Position numbers and translations under genes: made by a program. 64,000 nt of DNA from Alphaproteobacteria bacterium (GTDB lineage: Bacteria; Pseudomonadota; Alphaproteobacteria; WRAU01; Hepatincolaceae): contig JAIRQL010000100.1 in the NCBI GenBank assembly GCA_031256515.1, positions 83,113 through 147,112 of the forward strand. The letters are read 5' to 3'. The notes under the pieces were generated by a model. That model saw nothing but the letters and a program-made list of their open reading frames with translations. It was not told where the DNA came from and ran no database searches. Positions 44,134 to 53,397 of the stretch are shown here, piece after piece; positions within the stretch are counted from its first letter, which is position 1; each line of letters starts with the position of its first letter.

Positions 44134-46587
44134 CTACATTATCTTTGTAAAATTGCCTTTATTTTCGGGTTCTTTATTTTTTTTCTCAATAGGAGATTCT
44201 TTATTTTCTGTTTTAGGAATCTCTAGCCATTTCTTTTGAATTTTGCCATATATGCTAGACTCTGGATATTTACCATCGCTATCAGGAGTACCTGCAGCAA
44301 TTCCTGTAAGGATTTCAATACCTTCATCAGCATGAGATATAGCATAAATATTAAACAAATTCTTCTCAATAGCTTCTCTAACTTCATCGGAAAGCATTAA
44401 ATCTGGGATATTAGATTTTGGAATTATTACTCCATGCTCACCAGTTAGTCCGTTATTTTTGCATATTTTAAAGAATCCTTCAATTTTATGATTAACTCCA
44501 CCAATAGCTTGAATTCTACCTTTTTGATCCATAGAGCCAGTTACTGCAAAATTTTGTTTTATTGGTACATTAGATAAAGCCGAGAGTAAGGCATAAAGCT
44601 CGGTTGAGGTAGCACTATCACCATCAATAGGACCATAAGATTGTTCAAAAACGATACTAGCTGAAAAACCCAATGGATATACTTGTCCTAAGCGAGAATT
44701 TAAGAATGATTGTAAAATCATAATTCCCTTATGATGGATAGCTCCAGAAAGAGCCACAACTCTTTCAATATCCACAACCCCATTTTTGCCTTTATAAACA
44801 CTGGCACTTATTCTTTGTGGTTGTCCGAACATAAAATCATTGATAGAAAAAACAGATAAGCCATTAACCTGACCTACTTCACTACCATTTGTTTCTACCA
44901 AAATGATTTTTTTATTAATGAATTTTTCCATAGATTCCGAAAACTTACCAGAGCGATCTCTTTGCATTTTATAGGCTTCGGCAACTTCTTTTTCGGTAAT
45001 AATATTAATTTTTTTTGTTCTTGCTAAATAATTGGCTTCAATCACAATTGATTTAATTTTGGCAAGATTAGCACTTAAAAACTCTTGCGAATCAGCAAAT
45101 ACAGCCCCTAATTCTACAATCTTAGCGATGGCTTCATTGTTAAAATCTTTAAGTTTATTTTCTTTAATTACAGACTTTATGTAAGAATAATAAATTAAAG
45201 AGTTTTCTTGATTGTAAGGAATTTCATTATCAAAATCGGCAACAATTTTAAATAACTCTTTAAATTCAGGATCATACTGCCATAAAGCATAGTAAACATT
45301 AGGTTCACCCACAAGAATTATTTTAATATCTAATGGAATCGGTTCAGGCTCTAAACTAACTAATGAACTATTGTAAATAGTACTTTCTGGAGTTAGAAAC
45401 TGGATTTTTCCATCTTTAATAACCTGTTTTAAAGATTCCCAAAGAATTGGGATTTCTAAAAGTTTTATAGCATTAATTAGCAGATAACCACCATTGGCTT
45501 GATGTAAATAGCCAGCTTTAATATTTGTGAAATCTGTGGATAAAGTTCCCATTTGAGTAGAGTATTCTACTTTACCGAATAGTTTTCCGTAATTTGGATT
45601 ATCTAGGTAAATTACTGGAGCCCCTTTGTTATTGCGAACATCTTTACTTTTATCTACAATCACATTAACTTTAAAAACATTCATTTGTTTTTCAAAGAAC
45701 ATTTCAGTAAGAAGTTCTTGTCTTTTATCGGCTGATACTTTTTGAGTTGGCAAAAACACCGAATAATTTTCAATAATATGTGATAAAAGTTGTTCTAAAT
45801 AAAGAACCACTTCTCTAGAAGTCGCCCATTTTCTTAATAGTTTAGAAACAAATGGTTTAAGAGTTTTTTCTATTACTTTTTCGTTATAAGAAGCAATTTT
45901 TATTTGTTTTTCTTTTTCATTTAAAGGCAAAGAACTTAAGATTTTTTCTAGCTTTTGTTGAAAAGATTTAATATCAGAAGATATTTTATCTTTTTGCTCT
46001 ACAGATAACTTATTAAAATCTTCTTCACCATAAGGTTTTTTGTCTTTATTAGCTGCCATAATTGAAAAACCATTTTGAGTTTTAGCAATTAAAAGATTAC
46101 TCTCGGAAGCCTGCTGACTAAGTTTTTCAAAAGATTGTTGTTGTTTAGCACTTATGCTTTTAGTGATTTCAATGATTTTATTTTGGTAAGCCTCACCCTC
46201 AAAAATTGATGGAATAATAATACTTAAATCCAAAATCATTTTATCAATATGTTTTTTAAAAACTTTTGCCTCACCAGCTGGAAAAGCAATAGCATTGGGA
46301 ATTTCTGGGTTTTCAAAGTTATAAACATAAACCCAATCTTTAGGGATAGCCCTATCTTTAGCTTTATTATTTAAAAATTCTAAAATCAATCTTTTTTTGC
46401 CAATACCATCAGCCCCCATTGCAAAAATATTATAACCATTAGAATTAATATTAACTCCCATATTTATGGATTCTAAGGCTCTTTTTTGTTCAATTCTATT
46501 TTTGGTAGTGGTGTCTTTAATATCTTTAAAAATCTCAACAGAACAAGATTTATAAACTTGCTGTATAGATAATTTGAATTTTTCCAT
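44134..46587 (-). CDS. LonB-like ATP-dependent protease
   Basis: An 817-residue protein of the Lon-related family with an AAA_32 domain. Near the N-terminus is a degenerate Walker A, FAMGADGIGKKRLILEF; the middle contains a long helical insertion (about residues 150-250); the C-terminal Lon protease domain has the catalytic Ser in GPIDGDSATSTELYALLSAL and catalytic Lys in IGGVNHKIEGFF. It differs from classical LonA (no N-terminal substrate domain). Such proteins degrade misfolded or regulatory proteins; targets are unknown. It is divergent from thrS. Confidence 0.9.
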   Translation of the reverse strand: MEKFKLSIQQVYKSCSVEIFKDIKDTTTKNRIEQKRALESINMGVNINSNGYNIFAMGADGIGKKRLILEFLNNKAKDRAIPKDWVYVYNFENPEIPNAIAFPAGEAKVFKKHIDKMILDLSIIIPSIFEGEAYQNKIIEITKSISAKQQQSFEKLSQQASESNLLIAKTQNGFSIMAANKDKKPYGEEDFNKLSVEQKDKISSDIKSFQQKLEKILSSLPLNEKEKQIKIASYNEKVIEKTLKPFVSKLLRKWATSREVVLYLEQLLSHIIENYSVFLPTQKVSADKRQELLTEMFFEKQMNVFKVNVIVDKSKDVRNNKGAPVIYLDNPNYGKLFGKVEYSTQMGTLSTDFTNIKAGYLHQANGGYLLINAIKLLEIPILWESLKQVIKDGKIQFLTPESTIYNSSLVSLEPEPIPLDIKIILVGEPNVYYALWQYDPEFKELFKIVADFDNEIPYNQENSLIYYSYIKSVIKENKLKDFNNEAIAKIVELGAVFADSQEFLSANLAKIKSIVIEANYLARTKKINIITEKEVAEAYKMQRDRSGKFSESMEKFINKKIILVETNGSEVGQVNGLSVFSINDFMFGQPQRISASVYKGKNGVVDIERVVALSGAIHHKGIMILQSFLNSRLGQVYPLGFSASIVFEQSYGPIDGDSATSTELYALLSALSNVPIKQNFAVTGSMDQKGRIQAIGGVNHKIEGFFKICKNNGLTGEHGVIIPKSNIPDLMLSDEVREAIEKNLFNIYAISHADEGIEILTGIAAGTPDSDGKYPESSIYGKIQKKWLEIPKTENKESPIEKKNKEPENKGNFTKIM

Positions 46588-46668
46588 TGCAACCCATTTG
46601 TTTTTTATTTAATTTGTTATATTATACATTATAATATCTTAATACACAAATAAGGTTATTAAAAAATT

Positions 46669-48600
46669 ATGATAGAAATTACTCTTTTAGATGGGTCAAA
46701 GTTAAGTTTTGAAAATCCTCCAAGCGGTTTGGATGTTGCTTATAAAATTAGTCCTCGCTTGGCTGAAAATTCTTTTTGCCTATATGTTAATAATGAATTA
46801 TGGGATTTAAAAAGACTAATCACCTCTAATTCTAAAGTAGAAATTGTTACTAATAAAAATGTAGATGTAGTTTTGCCAATGCTTAGACATGATATGGCTC
46901 ATTTATTAGGAGAGGCGATTATGGAGCTTTTTCCTGATACCAAATTAGCCACAGGTCCTGTTATTGAAAATGGTTTTTTTTATGATTCGCTACCAAATAA
47001 ACCTTTTAGTGAAGAAGATTTATTGATAATTGAAAATAAAATGAGAGAGATTGTTGATAGAGCTGAGGATATTGAATATCGTATGATTCCAAAGTCTGAA
47101 GCAATTGCTTTATATAAAAAGCAAAATCAAGATTTTAAAGTAGAGATTCTTGAGGGTATAGAAGAAGAATTTGTTAGTTTTTATAAACAAGGCAACTTTG
47201 ATGATTTGTGTCGTGGTCCCCACATAGATAACACTAAAAGAATCCCTAAATCGTTTAAATTAACTAAAGTATCAGGAGTTTATTGGCAAGGTGATGCTAA
47301 AAATCCTATGCTTCAAAGAATTTACGGAGTAGGGTTTTTAACTCAAAAAGATCTTGATAGTTATTTAACCTTACAAGAAGAACTAGAGAAAAACGATCAT
47401 CGTAAATTAGGTAAAGAACTAGATTTATTTCATATGCAAGAAGAGGCAGTAGGCTCGGTTTTTTGGCATGATAAAGGCTGGAGATTGTATCGTACTTTAG
47501 AAAACTATATCAGGGGTAAACTAGAGAAAAATGGTTATACTGAGGTAAAAACTCCTATGATTCTTGATAGATCGTTATGGGAAGCCTCAGGACATTGGGA
47601 TAAATTTGGCGATAATATGTTTGTTATTAATAACAATGATAATACGGTGTTGGCTCTTAAACCTATGAATTGTCCTGCTCATATTCAAATTTTTAAACAA
47701 GGGCAAAAATCCTATAGAGATTTACCTTTGAGAATGGCAGAATTTGGTTGTTGCCACCGTAATGAACCATCGGGAGCTTTGCATGGAATCATGAGAGTTC
47801 GGGCTTTTACCCAAGATGATGCTCATATTTTTTGCTCTGCTGATCAAATAGTTTCAGAAACCGTCGCTTTTTGTAATTTATTAAAAGAAATTTATAAAGA
47901 AGTTTTTGGCGATATTGATATTATTGTTAAGTTTTCAGATCGTCCAGAAAAAAGAGCAGGTAGCGATGAAATTTGGGATGAATCTGAAAAAGCCCTACAT
48001 GATGCTGCAACAAAAGCTGGTTTAGATCTTGTTTTAAATAAAGGTGAAGGTGCTTTTTATGGTCCTAAACTAGAATTTGCTATTAAAGATTCGCTAGGCA
48101 GAGATTGGCAATTAGGGACACTACAAAGTGATTTTGTGTTGCCAAGAAGATTAGGGGCATATTATATTGGTGAAGATGGCAATAAACATGCTCCAATTAT
48201 GCTTCATAGAGCAATATTAGGTTCTCTGGAAAGATTTATCGGGATTTTAATAGAGCATTATAAAGGAAAATTACCATTATGGCTTTCTCCTATACAAGTA
48301 TGTGTAATGACAATTTCAAATAAATTTGATGATTATGCAGAGTTAGTATCCTATTTTTTAAAGCAAGCAGGTATTAATGTAGAATTAGATACTCGCTATC
48401 AAAAAATTAGTTATAAAATTAGAGAGCATACTTTAAATAAAGTTCCTTTAATGCTAATTATTGGCGAAAAAGAAGAAAGTAGCCGATCGGTTACTTTAAG
48501 AATTTTAGGAGAAGAGAAACAAATAAATGTAAGTTTAGAAAATTTTGTGGAAATTCTAAAACAAAATATAGAGGAAAAAAATATAAACTTTACAATTTAG
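46669..48600 (+). CDS. thrS: Threonyl-tRNA synthetase
   Basis: Charges tRNA-Thr. The 643-residue protein has an N-terminal TGS domain (residues 1-60), the editing domain with HDMAHLLGEA, the zinc/active site around MNCPAHIQIFKQG, motif 2 FGCCHRNEPSGALHGIMRVR, and motif 3 MLHRAILGSLERFIGILIEHY, then the anticodon-binding domain. Full length. It is followed by infC-rpmI-rplT, a conserved order. Composite palindrome E lies between thrS and infC. Confidence 0.99.
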   Translation: MIEITLLDGSKLSFENPPSGLDVAYKISPRLAENSFCLYVNNELWDLKRLITSNSKVEIVTNKNVDVVLPMLRHDMAHLLGEAIMELFPDTKLATGPVIENGFFYDSLPNKPFSEEDLLIIENKMREIVDRAEDIEYRMIPKSEAIALYKKQNQDFKVEILEGIEEEFVSFYKQGNFDDLCRGPHIDNTKRIPKSFKLTKVSGVYWQGDAKNPMLQRIYGVGFLTQKDLDSYLTLQEELEKNDHRKLGKELDLFHMQEEAVGSVFWHDKGWRLYRTLENYIRGKLEKNGYTEVKTPMILDRSLWEASGHWDKFGDNMFVINNNDNTVLALKPMNCPAHIQIFKQGQKSYRDLPLRMAEFGCCHRNEPSGALHGIMRVRAFTQDDAHIFCSADQIVSETVAFCNLLKEIYKEVFGDIDIIVKFSDRPEKRAGSDEIWDESEKALHDAATKAGLDLVLNKGEGAFYGPKLEFAIKDSLGRDWQLGTLQSDFVLPRRLGAYYIGEDGNKHAPIMLHRAILGSLERFIGILIEHYKGKLPLWLSPIQVCVMTISNKFDDYAELVSYFLKQAGINVELDTRYQKISYKIREHTLNKVPLMLIIGEKEESSRSVTLRILGEEKQINVSLENFVEILKQNIEEKNINFTI

Positions 48601-48610
48601 TATGATTTAT

Positions 48611-48713
48611 ATTAAAATTTAATATCTTAGCTTTCTATTTAGTTGTTTTCCTCCTTACATATACTTTATGCTATGGAGTATCTTCTTAATATAAAGTTCA
48701 AGATAAATATTAA
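48611..48713 (+). repeat. Composite palindrome E (thrS-infC gap), degenerate
   Basis: The left side (TTTAATATCTTAGCTTTCTAT) matches element F closely. An inner CTCC/GGAG pair (48651-48654 with 48675-48678) encloses CATA-TACTT-TATG (48658-48670). Outer arms pair only with bulges. It ends just before the infC ribosome site, so it would form part of the infC leader. Confidence 0.5.
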
Positions 48714-48729
48714 CAAGGAGAGAATTTTT

Positions 48730-49278
48730 TTGGCTGTAAATCCAGATAGAGATAAATTTGATAAAAAAAATAGTAAAGATACTACAAGAATTAACGAAGC
48801 AATTAAAGTCCCTAAAGTAAGGCTAATTGATGAAAATGGTGATATGATAGGTGTTCTATCAACTAAAGAAGCCCTAGAAAAAGCCTTTGAAGAAGGTCTT
48901 GATTTGGTAGAAGTTAATCCAGAAGGTAATCCTCCAGTTTGTAAAATCCTAGATTATCATAAATATAAATATACTCTCCAAAAAAGTAAAAAGAAACAAA
49001 AAGTAGTTCCTCTAAAAGAACTTTATATCCATTTAAATATTGCCAAAGGCGATTACGATGTAAAACTAAATCAGCTAAAAAAATTCTTAGAAGCCAATTC
49101 TAAAGTAAAAATAGCCGTAAAGATTCGTGGTCGCGAAATGAGCTATGCCAATAAAGCATTAGAACTATTAAATAAATTTTACGAAGATATAGGTAAAGAA
49201 GAAGGTGCAAAACTAGATGTTGCTCCTAAGGTTGAGGGGAATAATGTGGTTACCATCTTTTCTCCACTAAAAAGCTAA
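48730..49278 (+). CDS. infC: Translation initiation factor IF-3
   Basis: IF-3 controls start-codon selection and subunit joining. I place the start at TTG 48730, 9 bases after AAGGAGA; it gives a 182-residue protein (AVNPDRDKFDKK...), the family's normal length. The alternative upstream ATGs would translate across palindrome E. Landmarks: INEAIKVPKVRLIDENGDMIGVLSTKEAL (N domain), VNPEGNPPVCKILDYHKYKY and KVKIAVKIRGREM (C domain). Non-AUG starts are typical of infC, as IF-3 autoregulates from a rare start codon. Confidence 0.95.
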   Translation: MAVNPDRDKFDKKNSKDTTRINEAIKVPKVRLIDENGDMIGVLSTKEALEKAFEEGLDLVEVNPEGNPPVCKILDYHKYKYTLQKSKKKQKVVPLKELYIHLNIAKGDYDVKLNQLKKFLEANSKVKIAVKIRGREMSYANKALELLNKFYEDIGKEEGAKLDVAPKVEGNNVVTIFSPLKS

Positions 49279-49370
49279 AAATTCAATATTGTTGACTGGG
49301 AGGTAGCTCATGTATTATTCATACACTTTGTTATCTTCCTCCTAGTATAATCCTAACAATATTGAATTTT
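49278..49370. repeat. Composite palindrome B (infC-rpmI gap)
   Basis: Perfect 16-bp outer arms (49278-49293 with 49355-49370), the left one starting on the last base of the infC stop codon. The inner stem 49296-49306 with 49335-49345 (11 bp, one G-T wobble and one mismatch) and the tip TGTAT-TATTC-ATACA (49311-49325) complete it. Outer arms match A almost base for base; the inner stem is unrelated. Confidence 0.85.
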
Positions 49371-49463
49371 AGTTCGGTTCTAGCTCAGTTTTGCTGAGAT
49401 AAAATCTCAAACTATTAACTTTTCTTGAAATACAATTTGTTAATATGCTTTCAAAGATGTTTC

Positions 49464-49492
49464 TTGCATTTTAGGAAAGTGTATAGTATAAT
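49464..49492 (+). promoter_or_regulatory. Putative promoter and leader of rpmI-rplT
   Basis: TTGCAT (49464-49469), 17 bp, TATAAT (49487-49492), starting about 85 bases before rpmI. The leader holds an AATTTAATTA/TAATTAAATT stem (about 49538-49562) just before the ribosome site, where ribosomal-protein L20 feedback might act. That function is inferred. Confidence 0.55.
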
Positions 49493-49585
49493 TTTCAACT
49501 GATGATAAGGCAGGGTATGCCGATGCACGGAATTTAATTAGTTTTTTAATTAAATTTTAAATTTTTTTAATTTAAGGAAGAAGAA

Positions 49586-49780
49586 ATGCCCAAATTAAAA
49601 TCAAAATCAAGTGCTAAAAAGCGCTTCAAGGTTACAGCTAACGGACTTATTAAAGTTGGCTATGGTTGTAAACAACATTTTTTAAGAAGAAGAACTAAAA
49701 CTATGAAAAGAAGTGCAAGAGGCATGGGTGTGCTTAGTGTTGCTGATACAAAGTTCGTTAAAACATATGTTAGAGGTTAA
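49586..49780 (+). CDS. rpmI: 50S ribosomal protein L35
   Basis: A 64-residue basic protein: [22 protein letters not shown] at the start and [16 protein letters not shown] in the middle are L35 signatures. AAGGAAG lies 8 bases before the ATG. rplT begins 2 bases after its stop, the universal infC-rpmI-rplT layout. Confidence 0.98.
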   Translation: MPKLKSKSSAKKRFKVTANGLIKVGYGCKQHFLRRRTKTMKRSARGMGVLSVADTKFVKTYVRG

Positions 49781-49782
49781 TC

Positions 49783-50139
49783 ATGGCTAGAGTTAAAAGA
49801 GGTGTAACCGCCCACAGAAGACACAAAAAGATTCTAAAACTTGCTAAAGGTTTTAGAGGAAGAAATAATAATGTTTATAGAGTTGCCTTAGGTAAGGTTG
49901 AAAAAGCCTTACAATACATGTATCGTGACAGAAAAAACAAAAAAAGAGAATTCAGAGCTTTATGGATACAAAGAATCAATGCTGCGGTTCGTGATCAAGG
50001 TTTAAGCTACTCAAAATTTATGAATGGCTTAAAAAAAGCTAACATTGATCTTAATCGTAAAATGTTATCAGAATTAGCGATTCATAATAATGAGGCTTTT
50101 TTGTCTTTAATTACTAGAGCCAAAGAATCTCTAAAATAA
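49783..50139 (+). CDS. rplT: 50S ribosomal protein L20
   Basis: A 118-residue ribosomal protein that binds 23S rRNA early in 50S assembly. [24 protein letters not shown] and [23 protein letters not shown] are canonical. It can act as a translational repressor of its operon in other bacteria. The composite palindrome C starts inside its stop codon. pheST, often next, are not here. Confidence 0.98.
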   Translation: MARVKRGVTAHRRHKKILKLAKGFRGRNNNVYRVALGKVEKALQYMYRDRKNKKREFRALWIQRINAAVRDQGLSYSKFMNGLKKANIDLNRKMLSELAIHNNEAFLSLITRAKESLK

Positions 50140-50245
50140 AAAGTTAATCTTTTGAGTTTCTATTAAAGAGTTTTATTCACTCATATATCATTCATATACT
50201 TCGTGATAAAACTCTTTAATATAATTCTCAAAATCTTAACTTTTT
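50138..50245. repeat. Composite palindrome C (after rplT)
   Basis: Outer arms 50138-50156 with 50227-50245 (19 bp, two mismatches); inner arms 50162-50176 with 50206-50220, a perfect 15 bp; tip TATAT-CATTC-ATATA (50184-50198). The left arm starts within the rplT stop codon and the right arm ends in T6, so it could also act as a terminator. Confidence 0.85.
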
Positions 50246-50398
50246 TATCTTGTTTCTAGAGTGTTCATATTGTTTTTCTAAAACAATTATTTCTTGTTTA
50301 CAATCTACAGTTGATTTTTCTTATAAAAATATTTCTATTCAAAAGTAATTCTATTTTAAGTTTAATGGTGCTTTGGTTGTACTAACATATTTAAGAAA

Positions 50399-50441
50399 TT
50401 GATATATATCATTTCAAAATATCTAATAAATGTGCTATGAT
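50399..50441 (+). promoter_or_regulatory. FNR-type box and promoter of aspA
   Basis: TTGAT-ATAT-ATCAT (50399-50412) matches the FNR/ANR site TTGATNNNNATCAA at 9 of 10 bases. TATGAT (50436-50441) gives a predicted start near 50448, placing the box centre at about -42, the class II activation position. Oxygen-sensitive control of aspA is therefore likely. The remaining gap between palindrome C and this box shows nothing else. Confidence 0.7.
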
Positions 50442-50502
50442 TTAATCAAATATTTTATATGTTGCTAACAAAATATTAAACATTAAAAAGAGGTTGACTG
50501 TA

Positions 50503-51897
50503 ATGACAAAAAGAATAGAAAAAGATTTAATTGGTGAAATGGAAGTAGATGACAGCCATTACTACGGAGTGCATTCACAAAGAGCTATAGAAAACTTCCC
50601 AATTACTGGAATTAAAACTTCAAATTACCCTGTTTTTATTGCAGCTTTTGCAAAAATAAAAAAAACAAGTGCTTTAGCTAATAAAGAGCTAGGTGAGTTA
50701 GATGCTAAATTAGCTGAATATATTATCAAAGCCTGTGATAAATTAATTGCTGGTGAATATCACGAACATTTTGCAATTGATATGATTCAAGGTGGTGCTG
50801 GTACTTCTATGAATATGAATGCTAACGAAGTAATCGCTAATGTTGCTTTAGAGCTTATGGGAAATAAGAAAGGTGAATATACTATCGTAAGTCCTAACGA
50901 TCATGTTAATATGTCGCAATCTACTAATGATACTTATCCTTCTTCTATCAAAGTAGCTGTTTATGAATATATAGATACTCTTGTTGCTGAGATGAATTTA
51001 TTAATTAAATCTCTTGAGAAAAAAGGTGAACAGTATAAACATGTGGTTAAAGTTGGTAGAACCCAATTACAAGATGCTGTGCCTATGACTGTGGGTCAAT
51101 GGTTTAACAACTATGCGAATCAAGTTAGATCTTCTATTGAAACACTTCTTGATAGCAGAAAAGTTCTTTTAGGCTTAAATATGGGTGCAACTGCAATTGG
51201 TACAGGTATTACAGCTAATCCAGCATATTCAAAGACTTTTGATAAACATGTTAAAGATGTTATCGGTAAAGATTTCTTTGTAATGAAAGATTTATTTGTA
51301 GGAACTCAAGATGCTAGTGGTTTTACTTATGTATCTGGTGGTTTAAAAAGATTCGCAGTGCAATTATCTAAAATTTGTAATGATTTTAGATTAGCTTCTT
51401 CTGGTCCTAGAGCGGGTCTTGGCGAAATTACTTTACCAGCTAAACAAGCAGGAAGTTCAATTATGCCAGGTAAAATTAATCCAGTGATTGCCGAAGCGGT
51501 GAATCAAGTTTGTTTCCAAGTAATTGGTAATGATACAGCGATTTCTTTTGCAGCAGAAGGCGGACAGTTAGAATTAAATGCTTTTGAGCCATTAATGGTA
51601 CTTAACTTATTAGAATCTATTAATATGCTTAAAAATGGTCTTAAAACTTTAAGAATAAATCTAGTTGATGGTTTAGTAGTTAATGAAAAAGTATGTCAAC
51701 ATCATGCTGAAAATAATATAAGTATTGTAACTGCTCTTAATTCTTATATTGGTTACAAAAAATCTACTATGGTAGCTCAGAAATGCTTAGAAGAAAATAA
51801 ATCAGTGTATCAAGTAGTTTTAGAATTAGGACTAATGGAAGAAAGTAAACTGAAAGAAGTTTTAAATCTTAATGAAATGGTTTATCCAAGAAGATAA
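50503..51897 (+). CDS. aspA: Aspartate ammonia-lyase
   Basis: Deaminates aspartate to fumarate. The fumarase/aspartase-superfamily signature GSSIMPGKINPV and GGAGTSMNMNANEVIANVALELMG are present, with TNDTYPSSIKVA for substrate binding. I start at ATG 50503 (464 aa), 9 bases after AAAAAGAGG; an in-frame TTG three codons upstream is less likely. Aspartase rather than class II fumarase is favoured by the sequence and by the following Dcu transporters. Its promoter carries an FNR-type box. Confidence 0.93.
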   Translation: MTKRIEKDLIGEMEVDDSHYYGVHSQRAIENFPITGIKTSNYPVFIAAFAKIKKTSALANKELGELDAKLAEYIIKACDKLIAGEYHEHFAIDMIQGGAGTSMNMNANEVIANVALELMGNKKGEYTIVSPNDHVNMSQSTNDTYPSSIKVAVYEYIDTLVAEMNLLIKSLEKKGEQYKHVVKVGRTQLQDAVPMTVGQWFNNYANQVRSSIETLLDSRKVLLGLNMGATAIGTGITANPAYSKTFDKHVKDVIGKDFFVMKDLFVGTQDASGFTYVSGGLKRFAVQLSKICNDFRLASSGPRAGLGEITLPAKQAGSSIMPGKINPVIAEAVNQVCFQVIGNDTAISFAAEGGQLELNAFEPLMVLNLLESINMLKNGLKTLRINLVDGLVVNEKVCQHHAENNISIVTALNSYIGYKKSTMVAQKCLEENKSVYQVVLELGLMEESKLKEVLNLNEMVYPRR

Positions 51898-51904
51898 GTG
51901 TTAT

Positions 51905-51941
51905 AAGCAACTATGTATTTAATATGTAGTTGCTTTTTTTT
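51905..51941 (+). terminator. Terminator after aspA
   Basis: A perfect 9-bp stem (51905-51913 with 51927-51935) is followed by eight T residues, a classic intrinsic terminator 8 bases after the aspA stop. Confidence 0.9.
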
Positions 51942-51973
51942 AATAGTATAAGTACAACTAAAAGGTAGACAAA

Positions 51974-53293
51974 ATGTTTTTTATAATAGCTGCAATTGTT
52001 CTATTGCTATCCATATTTTTGGGTGCAAGAATCGGAGGTCTAGGGATAGCCTACGCCGCTGGTATTGGTTTATTTATTATTACAATGGTAATGGGGATCG
52101 CACCAGGAAATATTCCTATTGATGTGGTATTCATTATTATTTCTGTGATTGGCTTAATTGCTGTAATGGAATTAAGTGGTGGCTTAGATTATTTAGTTTA
52201 TTTGGCAGAAAAATTACTTCGTAGTAATCCTAAGTTTATTAACTACTTAGCCCCTCTTGTAACCTTTTTTATGACAGTTTTTGCAGGAACAGGGCATACC
52301 GCATTTTCGCTTATGCCAGTGATTGTTGAAGTTGCAAAAAATCAAGGAATCAGACCATCTCGTCCGCTAACCTTAGCAGCAGTAATGAGTCAAATCGGAA
52401 TCATTGCTTCGCCAATTTCTGCAGCAGTAGTAGCCTTTGTAGGATTTTTAGCTGGAATGGAAATTAGTTTACTTAAATTATTAGCAGTTATGATTCCATC
52501 TGCAGTATTAGCTAGTTTAGTAGCTTCGTTTATTATGAGCTTCTTTCCACAAAAATTAGAAACAGATGAAAACTATCAAGCTCTTTTAAAAGCAGGTAAA
52601 ATAACTGAAAAAAAACTTGAAGAAAAAGTAATTTCTAAAAAAGCTCCATTAGCAGTTTTAATATTCTTACTTACTATATTAGCGGTTGTAGTTTATGGTT
52701 TATTCCCAGAGTTTAAACCAGTTTATACTAAAGCCGATGGTTCTACTTTTGTAATAAGTACAGCACAGTTAATTATGATTTTAATGTTGTTAGGTGCCTA
52801 TGTTATGGTAATAGTAACTAAAGTAGATATTACTAAAATAGCTACTCAATCAACATTTAAAGCAGGTATGCAAGCCGCTTTGTGTGTGCTTGGTGTAGCT
52901 TGGCTTGGTGATACTTTAGTATCTTTTTATAGTGGTGATATTAAAGAAATCGCTGGAGAGTTTTTACATAGTAATGGTTGGGCTTTTGCAGTAGTATTAT
53001 TTTTTGCATCTTCTTTACTATATTCGCAAGCAGCAACAACAACAGCTCTTATGTTGCCTTTAGGTATTGCCTTAGGACTATCTCCACATATCATGATAGG
53101 TTCTTTTGCAGCAGTATGTGGTTTATTTTTATTACCAACATATCCAACTGTGATTGCTGCAGTACAAATGGATTATACTGGCACAACAAGGTTTGGTAAG
53201 TATGTGTTTGATCACTCATTCATACTACCAGGTACTTTATTGTTGGTACTTACTTGTGTGATAGCATACTTTATGTCATACATAATAATATAA
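51974..53293 (+). CDS. dcuA: Anaerobic C4-dicarboxylate transporter (Dcu family), copy 1
   Basis: A 439-residue membrane carrier for aspartate, fumarate, malate and succinate. Strong DcuA-type landmarks: LGARIGGLGIAYAAGIGL, GGLDYLVYLAEKLLRSNPK, FAGTGHTAFSLMPVIVEVAK, QSTFKAGMQAALCVLGVAWLGDT and GLFLLPTYPTVIAAVQMD. About ten or more helices are expected. It imports aspartate or fumarate in exchange for succinate, serving fumarate respiration with aspA upstream and sdh downstream. Palindrome D starts in its stop codon. Confidence 0.95.
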   Translation: MFFIIAAIVLLLSIFLGARIGGLGIAYAAGIGLFIITMVMGIAPGNIPIDVVFIIISVIGLIAVMELSGGLDYLVYLAEKLLRSNPKFINYLAPLVTFFMTVFAGTGHTAFSLMPVIVEVAKNQGIRPSRPLTLAAVMSQIGIIASPISAAVVAFVGFLAGMEISLLKLLAVMIPSAVLASLVASFIMSFFPQKLETDENYQALLKAGKITEKKLEEKVISKKAPLAVLIFLLTILAVVVYGLFPEFKPVYTKADGSTFVISTAQLIMILMLLGAYVMVIVTKVDITKIATQSTFKAGMQAALCVLGVAWLGDTLVSFYSGDIKEIAGEFLHSNGWAFAVVLFFASSLLYSQAATTTALMLPLGIALGLSPHIMIGSFAAVCGLFLLPTYPTVIAAVQMDYTGTTRFGKYVFDHSFILPGTLLLVLTCVIAYFMSYIII

Positions 53294-53393
53294 ATTCAAT
53301 ATTATGAGTTTTTATGTTGTCGGCTTACTCCATAGTGTGTATTAAACACATGAGGAGTAAGCCTCCTAATAAAATTCTCATAATATTAAATTT
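53292..53393. repeat. Composite palindrome D (between the dcu genes)
   Basis: Outer arms 53292-53308 with 53377-53393 (17 bp, one mismatch); inner GGCTTACTCC (53322-53331) with 53354-53363, a perfect 10 bp; tip TGTGT-ATTAA-ACACA (53336-53350). The left arm overlaps the dcuA stop codon. Confidence 0.85.
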
Positions 53394-53397
53394 ATTT

